Source: Sphaeramia orbicularis
Lineage: Eukaryota > Chordata > Actinopteri > Kurtiformes > Apogonidae
Direction of reading: 5' to 3'
NCBI RefSeq assembly: GCF_902148855.1
Contig: NC_043961.1
Coordinates: 9,959,422-10,023,421, forward strand
DNA: 64,000 bases
Each line of letters opens with the position of its first letter. The first letter of the stretch is position 1. Under the pieces are notes generated by a model, which was given only the letters and a program-made list of their open reading frames with translations, did no database searches and was not told the DNA's origin. Of the stretch, positions 56,886 to 64,000 are shown piece after piece. The translations under genes were made by a program, and so were the position numbers.

Positions 56886-58014
56886 AGTCTATTACCATAT
56901 AGTTCCTGGGGTCCAACATTCCACAGTCCTTTAATGGTCTCCACACACACAGATGAGCCTTTGGACCTTTGTAGTAACACAGATGATACAGTAGTTTCAC
57001 CAGTAACACATGACTGTGGTTTGGACTGGAACGGTCTGGTACAGATCCAGGGGCTGTTTTTGCCCCGGTCTGCTCCTGTTCACCATCCACTAAAATCTAT
57101 CAAACAGACAAAAAACAAAAATCAATCAGTCACTGGATATAAAAACCCAAAGACTTAGATTAAATCAAATGAATGGAGGGGGGAGGGGTCATCCTCCTCA
57201 TAACTCCGCCCACCCAGGACACCCACCCTCAGCTGGGAACCACAGGTGCATCCTCTCACCTGATCAACAGAAGCTGAAGGTAGGCTCTCATTTCAGTTAC
57301 AAGACGCATTTGGTCGTTAACTGTGAGGGAAATATCATGATAAACTAACACAAACTCAGGAATTCCTCGTCTATTCTTCATCTTTAATTTTTGCGTCAGT
57401 TCCTCTGAATCACTCATATCTGTATGTTTTAGATGACGTCACCCTTAACATTTCTGCAGACTTGTGTGCTATACATTTGTTCTATTCCTCACTGCCATTC
57501 CAAAAATTCCCTCTGAACTGAAAACTAATGTGGTGTCAAAATTAAGGAAAAAAAACACAACTTTCACAGATATAGAGAATGTTATGTAACGTGAGAATCT
57601 GTCACTGATGTGTGGCACTTATGAACAGTCATTGTTAAATACTTGAGCTCAGTTCTAGTAACCCTGCTGGCTTTTATTGTGCCAGTTGAATGAGGTTTGA
57701 TCTGATGCGAGAAGCAGGGGTTCAGAGAGACTGTCAATTAACCGGAGGAGGACTGAGACCAGACCCTGACCCCCCGGGAGTGCTCCTCAGTGGCTCACTC
57801 TGAATTCAGAGGAGCGACCACTTGACTACTGTCAGCTTCCAGTGCACTTTAGTGGGAATGATCTCCCCTTTTCATATTGGAGCCATCTGCAGCTGGCCTG
57901 TTCTCTGACCTCCTTGTGGAGGGTCATCTTGAGGATCACTCACGTTTTGCATTCTATTCTATTATTACAGGAGGAGGGCAGTGACTGGCATTAATACATG
58001 TAGTTCCCAGTTTG
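56886..58014. other. Intergenic DNA; possible conserved non-coding part at 57640-57960
   Basis: No gene recognised. The segment 57640-57960 is sequence-complex, non-repetitive and of balanced composition (CAGCTGGCCTGTTCTCTGAC and neighbours). That contrasts with its surroundings, so it could be regulatory; this is an impression, not an alignment. Confidence 0.35.
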
Positions 58015-58030
58015 GACACCAGGGGGCAGC
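58015..58030 (+). promoter_or_regulatory. CTCF-like motif
   Basis: GACACCAGGGGGCAGC is an excellent match to the CTCF core. It lies 16 bp before a hAT-like element. Confidence 0.45.
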
Positions 58031-58045
58031 ATTGTTCGTTTAAAT

Positions 58046-58759
58046 CAGGGGTGTCAAACTCATTTTACTTCAGAGGGGCCACATAAAGCCAAATTTGATC
58101 TGAAGTGGGCCAAACTAGTGAAAAAATAACATAATAATATACAAATAATGTCAACTCCAAATTTTCTTCAATGGTTTTAGAGCAAAAAAAAGTAAAATTA
58201 TGTGATGACAATGTTTGCATCTACCAACTATCCTTTAAAACAATGTGAATAACATGAACAAACTGAAATTCTTAAGAAAACTAAGTGCAATTTCAACAAT
58301 ATTATGTCTCAGTTTATCATTTACACATGTAAATTACAACTTGCAGATCACAGTGGATCAACAAACACACAAAACATTTAATAAAGAGGCAGAATATTGG
58401 TAAACTTATACTTCAGATATTTCAAATTTTTTCCTGGTTGTTCAGGTTATTTGTGTTTTTTTTGTGAAATGACTGTTTGTTTTTAGTGTTTTTTTTTTGG
58501 GGGGGGGGGTGCAAAATGACATAAAAATGTTTACATTTAGAAGAGAAACATTTGGAGTTGTGAGTATTTATAGGTTATTTATGATAGTATTTTACTGATC
58601 CAACCCACTTGAGATTAAATTGATCTGAATATGGAACCTGAACTAAAATGATTAATATCTTCAGTGCAATTTTTACTTTTCACAAATTAATCCCACGGGC
58701 CGGACTGGACCCTTTAGTGGGCCGGATTGGGCCCCCAGGACACATGTTTGACACCTGTG
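58046..58759. mobile_element. hAT-type non-autonomous transposon
   Basis: Ends CAGGGGTGTCAAAC and GTTTGACACCTGTG are inverted copies (12 of 14). The 8-bp flanks GTTTAAAT (58038-58045) and GTTTAAAA (58760-58767) match at 7 of 8, as hAT insertion predicts. Subterminal GGGCCACAT and GGGCCGGACTGGACC blocks are typical of a family seen across vertebrates. No transposase frame. Confidence 0.85.
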
Positions 58760-58771
58760 GTTTAAAAGGTA

Positions 58772-59170
58772 AGGCAGATTTATTAGTATAGTACTCATAC
58801 AGTATTCATACACAGGGTAATTCACAGTGTTTTACAAAAATGGAAAAGAGACAAATTAAAAACACATAATTACAATTGAAACATAATCTATAAAACATAA
58901 ATGATAATCAGTTAAAATAAAGTAAAAGGTCAAAGGTCAGATAGAACCCTATCAGTTGAACAGAGCCATTTTCAGTCTAGACTTAAACACTGTCCCAGTA
59001 GAGGTCTGTCTCACTGTTCCACAGTTTAGCTCATGGAACTGAAACACAGCTTCACCTGTTTAGTCCTGACTCTGGGCTCCAGAAAACTCTTGCATTGTAC
59101 AGTTGGACTTTTGGAACCCACACTCGTCTCTCTGAGGACCAATAAACTAATGACCCTGCAGTGGTTCATA
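58772..59170. repeat. Interspersed repeat adjoining the LINE remnant
   Basis: Contains GGTAATTCACAGTGTTTTAC and CTGTTCCACAGTTTAGCTCA, sequence types repeated widely in fish genomes. No coding capacity and no clear ends. Confidence 0.5.
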
Positions 59171-59628
59171 TTATCTGTATTATTAAGTTAGAAACTGGGA
59201 GATTTACCTAAACCCCAGAAGAAAACAGACTTAGTGGACTGTGTGATTTGGGGGAAGTGGAAAATGAGTCACATTTTCTTTTGTATTGTCCTCTATATGA
59301 TGAACTGAGAGCCTCTTTGTTTGATGTCATTTTTATCCGAAATCCTGATCTGTTCTGGAGCACTGATGATGACAAGATGAAATGGTTGTTTAGTTCAAAT
59401 GTATTTAAATTAGCATTATTTGTTTGTAAAGCCTGGAAAAAGCGGCAGATATGTTTGTTTAAACAGGTCAGTATTTTGTTTTGTTTATATACTGTGCCTA
59501 TTGTATGGTATTTGATCTTTGGTTTGTATTTATGGTGTCTTATAAGCCCATGGAAGGGCTGGGCATGTCTGTATGCAAGACACAAAAATAAAAACATTCA
59601 TTCATTCATTCATTCATTCATTCAATGA
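59171..59628 (+). mobile_element. 3' remnant of a LINE retrotransposon
   Basis: The + frame encodes CGLCD-like, then EVENESHFLLYCPLYDELRA, which fits the C-terminal Cys-Cys-His-Cys knuckle found after the reverse transcriptase of several non-LTR elements. It runs on through a hydrophobic tail with KAWKKRQ and LYARHKNK. It terminates in an (ATTC)n tract at 59597-59623, the kind of short-repeat tail such LINEs have. Only about 0.4 kb survives; reverse transcriptase is missing. I cannot fix the clade. Confidence 0.7.
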
Positions 59629-62600
59629 TAGTGTCAGTTTCCAACAGTAGGTCACATGTCCACAGTTTCAGACATGGCATCAAAGCCTGTCCTTAGATAC
59701 TGGGACATAAAACAGACCGAGGGACGAAGTGAGGACAGGCCTTTGAGTGCAGCGAACAGATAAGCATCTGTTTGTGTCATTATCAGCTCTGATGTAGGCA
59801 GACATATGTGAACCAACAGAGCCGATGGAGAGGTCTAGACAATAAGCTTCATGTTTATGTGGTGTAACAAGATCACCATTTAGTGAGTGATGAAAGCCAG
59901 GCGCTCATCTGCATAATCAGCCCATCAGTACTGGCTTTATTCTGTTATGATGCTTCAGATGCCTCTTCCTATCTATTACTGCGGACAGTGTCTTCCTCAA
60001 AGTATTCAAACTGTCTCCACAGACCACTCATCAAATATTCCACAGCGCAGAAGAGTTAAACGGGGCCATGGGCATGCAGAGTGAACAGCTTCAGTCCTGC
60101 ACAAACACACTGTTCTGGTGTGTTTTCTTCTTCATGTATGACTTTGGTGTCCAGTTACAGCCTGGTGTTGTGTCTGACTTCCTGTGTGTCAGGGAGGGGA
60201 GGGGCCATACTTTTATGTTAAGACCATAATGAAGGTCGTGTAGTGGCTTATGTTCTTACAGGTAGTGAGCTGTAGGTGGGGGTAGTGGTCTTCTTCAGAT
60301 GCTTTTTGTGGGTCTAGTTTCAGTCAGTGTGTTGGATCACATGCACGTCCATAAATATAATTCAGATTTTTAATATCAAACAGGTTAATTAAAAACCAAC
60401 AGTTACAGATATATTTGAGTTCATGTATTAGTTTCAAAGCTGGGTTCCTCCACCAAAGCCCTGATCCTTTGCTCCTCCTCTGCTGTCAGGACTGGGCGTC
60501 CAGTAAATTATTGATTATATTGTTAGATTGTTCTTTGTTAACGTACCCTGTTCAGTCCTGCAGTGAAAGGCCTTCGCATGGGGGGGTGGGGGACAGGCAG
60601 TTGGTTCAAGCAGAGTGCAACAGGACTCTAAAGGGTTAATAGCTTTAATATGGCACAAAGATAAGATATGCAAGGGAGGTTCACAATAGAAAACTGCATG
60701 TAAATAAAGTATTTATGAATGTTGAATTAAACGGAGGCAGCAGTGGGTGCCATGTTTGGATTCTGCTGAAATATGTTTGTCTGTGTACACACTGCACTCC
60801 CATTCTTTCAGGAGGAGCTGGAGATTAGGAGTTATTTTCCCGGATGCACAACAGAAAGCGAAGGCCCATTTCTCTGCAGCTCGCGGGGAGCTCAATGAAA
60901 GATTAAGGAACTAAAAACAAGTGCCATATTTATTCAGATTAAATAAATAGAAATTCAGATTCCATTTGAGAGCGATGGGAAAAGGCCTTAATAGAAGTTC
61001 ATTGGTGGGGTAATTGCTCATTAGTTTTAATTTCTGTCTAATTTGCTGCTTGTGTTGAACAGTGTGAAAAAGCTGTTTTTATTTGTCGGTTGTCTCGTCC
61101 AATCACACACAGTGTCTTGACACACCGGGACGTCTGGAGTCAAAGTCTACGCCCTGCTTGATTAATTACAGTTTACTCACTTTTAAAGGACAATATCACC
61201 CTTTAATCAACAATCCTTCCATCTCTTCAGTGCTAAATTCGATGATGGAAATTGCATCTTGGTAATTTAAAGCTTTAAAGCCAATGCATCTACTGATCTA
61301 AAATGTTTCTTTTCAATACATTGATCAAACCAAACAGTCCAAGACCTGAACAGTCACCAGCGTCCAAAAACACCCACTCATCTAACATGTTAAATACCTG
61401 TAGATCCACTAATCCAATCAATAAATTGGAAGAATTGAGGTAAAATATAGTTATTGATCTTTTCATGGTCATCAGACGTTCAGAGGCTCTGTAGTTACTG
61501 TGGAAACGCAGTCATCTTCTACAACATCAATTCACCAGTAAAACCCTCATGGGTCAATGGTCGTAGATGTTCATTTATAATTATTTGAAAAAGTCTCGTT
61601 TTGCTTCAGTGTTCTCTTTAGTTTGATTAAATAACCTTTGAATTTTTTCTGAGATTTTACGAACAGCTACATGAATAAATTAAAAATATGAAAAAATACC
61701 TGATTTTCACTGAAAAATGTTAATTGCTGTCATTTGGGAGTAGTTCTAGTTATTAAAGGGTTAAATAATTCATGTAAAATTCCATTTCTGTGCATTAGAT
61801 TGGACTCATTTGGACATTCAGAGACTCTGCAGTGAACATGAAAATAATGTCATGTTCCTGAACATCAATAAAACCTACGGAGTTCAGCTGTAAATGCGTG
61901 TTTGGATATTGAGTTCATTATATGTTTTCTGAGGAAGTCAGTTTTTCTTCAGTTTTGTCTGTTTTGACATAACCTTCAAATGTAATGTGAGCTTTAATGA
62001 ACTTCTACATAATTAGTAAGTTAAACACAGGAAAATACCTGCTTTCCATTAAAAAAGCAGAGGATAATAGTAGAGTTAATGGTGGAAAGGTTAAATATAG
62101 AAACAATAACGTTATCAGTCAGATGAATCCTAGTGTGTTTGACTCTAAAGCCCGCATGGAGTCAGAGTGGTTTGATCCTTTTATTTTCATTCATTCAATC
62201 ATACATTTATTAAAATGAACTTTTCTACACACAACAGGTACAATCAACCAAACATGAGGTCAAGGAAAAGGTCTGGAATATTTATATGGATAAAGAGCAA
62301 ACACTCCGTTTATTACACTAATGAAAATTACTAATACTATAATGCATCAAAGAAAAAGTAAAATAAAAGAAATTAAAATCAAAATAATGAAAACAAAATA
62401 ACAAATACAGAAAATTTCAGAGTGAATAAAGACGATACCTTTTTTTCCATGTATTGTACACACAGCATATAGTAAATGATGACTTGAAATGTGCTGTGCT
62501 TTTATTGTGAAGAGAATGCATCAGTTTTCTGGTCTAAATGCACCTAAATTACAATTTTTTAAATCTTTTTTTTTAATTTATCATTTTTTTTTAGAACTGT

Positions 62601-63205
62601 TTGATCCTGCAGAGTGTTTGGACAGTTGGACTTTAGTCACATGACAGAGTAAAACATCCACCTGTTTTCAGCTTTAATACAAACTGACCCAAAGAAACGG
62701 AACCGAACAAAACCCAAGGTTGTTTCACAGGAAACGGCGGTCTAAATGATTCATATTCTCTGATGTGTTTAAAAAGCAGAGCTGCAGCAGGAATGACGAA
62801 GATAACTAATAAGACAGAGGTCTGTGATGGGGAGGATTCAGTCTGGGGTCTGAGGAGGATGAAGTCAGTGTCAAGGTTGGCCTGGATCTATTTCCTTTGT
62901 TTCATTTGTACCATTTAAGAAGACAACAGCTTCTCCAGCACATGGTTTCTGTCTGAGATGAAGAGAGGAGAGGAGAAGGGGGGAGGAGCTGTTGAAGTCC
63001 ACCTCCTCCTGGAAACATATCTGCGTCCGTGGATCAAGGCTGCATCCGGTGGCAGATTCATGTGTGAGACGCTCTTCATCAGCTCCTTTTCTGCTGGAGG
63101 ACAGGTTGGAAACAGGTGGGAGTCATTCCATCAAAGGGACGACAGCGACGACACAGAGGACAGAGTTCTAGAAAAGTGGTGGAACACAACAACAAGTGTT
63201 CAGAG
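59629..63205. other. Intergenic DNA without recognised genes; candidate regulatory stretches
   Basis: No coding homology on either strand. Two stretches, 59870-60070 and 60780-61060, are complex and non-repetitive; the second includes homeodomain-type TAATTGCTCATTAG. They stand out from the AT-rich repeat background and may be conserved non-coding elements. The rest is AT-rich with short runs. Confidence 0.4.
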
Positions 63206-63209
63206 AACG

Positions 63210-63785
63210 CAAACCTCCACCGAGCACCCCGACAGTGTGCATGTGTGGATCAACTATTTCTTTTTAAATTAAACAGTTTCAAGGTTGTTCCATACAGCAG
63301 AAAAAGTTTAAGCTTGGTACCAGTCATGTGTATGTCAAATTCTATTAAATTCCAATCAATATTTGTTGAGTTATAATGAAAAATATGTTGTAAATGGGAT
63401 TTTCAATGTTAAATTGAAATGTCCACAGAGTCCACATTCCACAGTGGATGCGGACAATTTTGTGCCAGATACAAGATATTGTTACAAGCTATATATGTGT
63501 ATCAAATTAGAGGCTAATTGGAGTCATTTTGAATTTTTATGAAGTTCCGAAAATGCTCAATGATGAGAGATAGGAAAATTGAGATTTTGTGACCTTGCCT
63601 GTGACCTTGAACGTTGGCCTACATGGCCCAAATTTAATGGGTCATCCCAGGGCCTAGGCCTATCTGTGGGTACAATTTGTAAAGATGGTTGAATAGTTCT
63701 CCCGTAAAGTTGCTAACAAACAAACAAACAAACAAACAAACAAAGCAAAGCAATCACAATACCTCCTGGCAGAGGTAACAAACAC
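63210..63785. repeat. Interspersed element with CAAA tail
   Basis: Contains GGTCATCCCAGGGCCTAGGC, a (CAAA)n run at about 63716-63745 and an ending ACCTCCTGGCAGAGGTAAC, the inverse of AACCTCCACC near 63216. This looks like an old short interspersed or MITE-like copy; the family is uncertain. Confidence 0.5.
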
Positions 63786-64000
63786 ACATTCTAAGTACAA
63801 TCCACTGAACATGCATATTTGTTCTACCTAATCTGAGGCTAGTCGGCTCTGGGTGTCACTCAGGACACACTTATCTCCAGTCCAGCAGCGGCTCTGGTTG
63901 TCATGATGTGCAACTTACAGAAATGTGTTTCCATCTGTAACTAAGACAGATTCACAAGTTGCTGTCGGGGCAGAATTTGAATGAGCGAGATAAGACCAGA

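Noticed and set aside
60415-60639. 74-codon + frame in the gene-free right end
   Set aside because: No recognisable domain, no splice context and no conservation evidence.

Overview
This window is vertebrate nuclear DNA, almost certainly from a teleost fish. The genes are intron-rich with canonical GT/AG splice sites and are separated by AT-rich DNA. That DNA is packed with microsatellites, minisatellites and small non-autonomous DNA transposons typical of fish genomes. I see no bacterial, phage or CRISPR content and no LTR or retroviral element. The species cannot be named from sequence alone.

Four host genes can be read. (1) zmynd8, + strand, about 2.27-13.1 kb: a chromatin reader with PHD, bromodomain, PWWP, coiled-coil and MYND modules. 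Its 5' end is not in view. (2) dido1, + strand, promoter near 14.45 kb, start codon 16784, stop 31843: a PHD / TFIIS-central-domain / SPOC protein with a very long last exon ending in an Arg/Glu/Asp-rich tail. (3) An opioid-growth-factor-receptor family gene (ogfr-like), - strand, about 35.85-32.7 kb, tail to tail with dido1. (4) A two-exon two-pore potassium channel of the TASK group, best matched to kcnk15, + strand, 42505-52465, with an 8.7-kb intron. From general knowledge all four have human counterparts on 20q13, so this looks like a conserved block.

The rest is repeat structure. Highlights are a hAT-like element whose right end has grown into a 25-27-bp minisatellite (1.1-1.6 kb), an internally deleted mariner-type transposon (3.2-4.1 kb), a dispersed repeat present twice with a Tc1-like MITE inserted in one copy (33.3 kb), and a TTAA-flanked MITE nested in another element (53.7-54.2 kb). 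The kcnk15 intron holds a 31-bp array of about 45 units combining inverted CCAAT boxes with TGACG half sites, a 12-bp array, and an A-A-B-B tandem block of about 3.6 kb. From 53.2 kb to the end there is no recognisable host gene, only repeats, a LINE 3' remnant and some complex sequence that might be regulatory.

zmynd8 (6.0-8.6 kb), the dido1 last exon (28.8-31.8 kb) and the ogfr-like gene carry many one-base frame breaks, largely at homopolymers. dido1 exons 2-15 and kcnk15 are perfectly in frame. I read this as local consensus error in the assembly, not gene decay. I found no convincing new biological system. The most interesting non-genic signals are the NF-Y/CRE-like array and the A-A-B-B repeat with many CTCF-core-like motifs.
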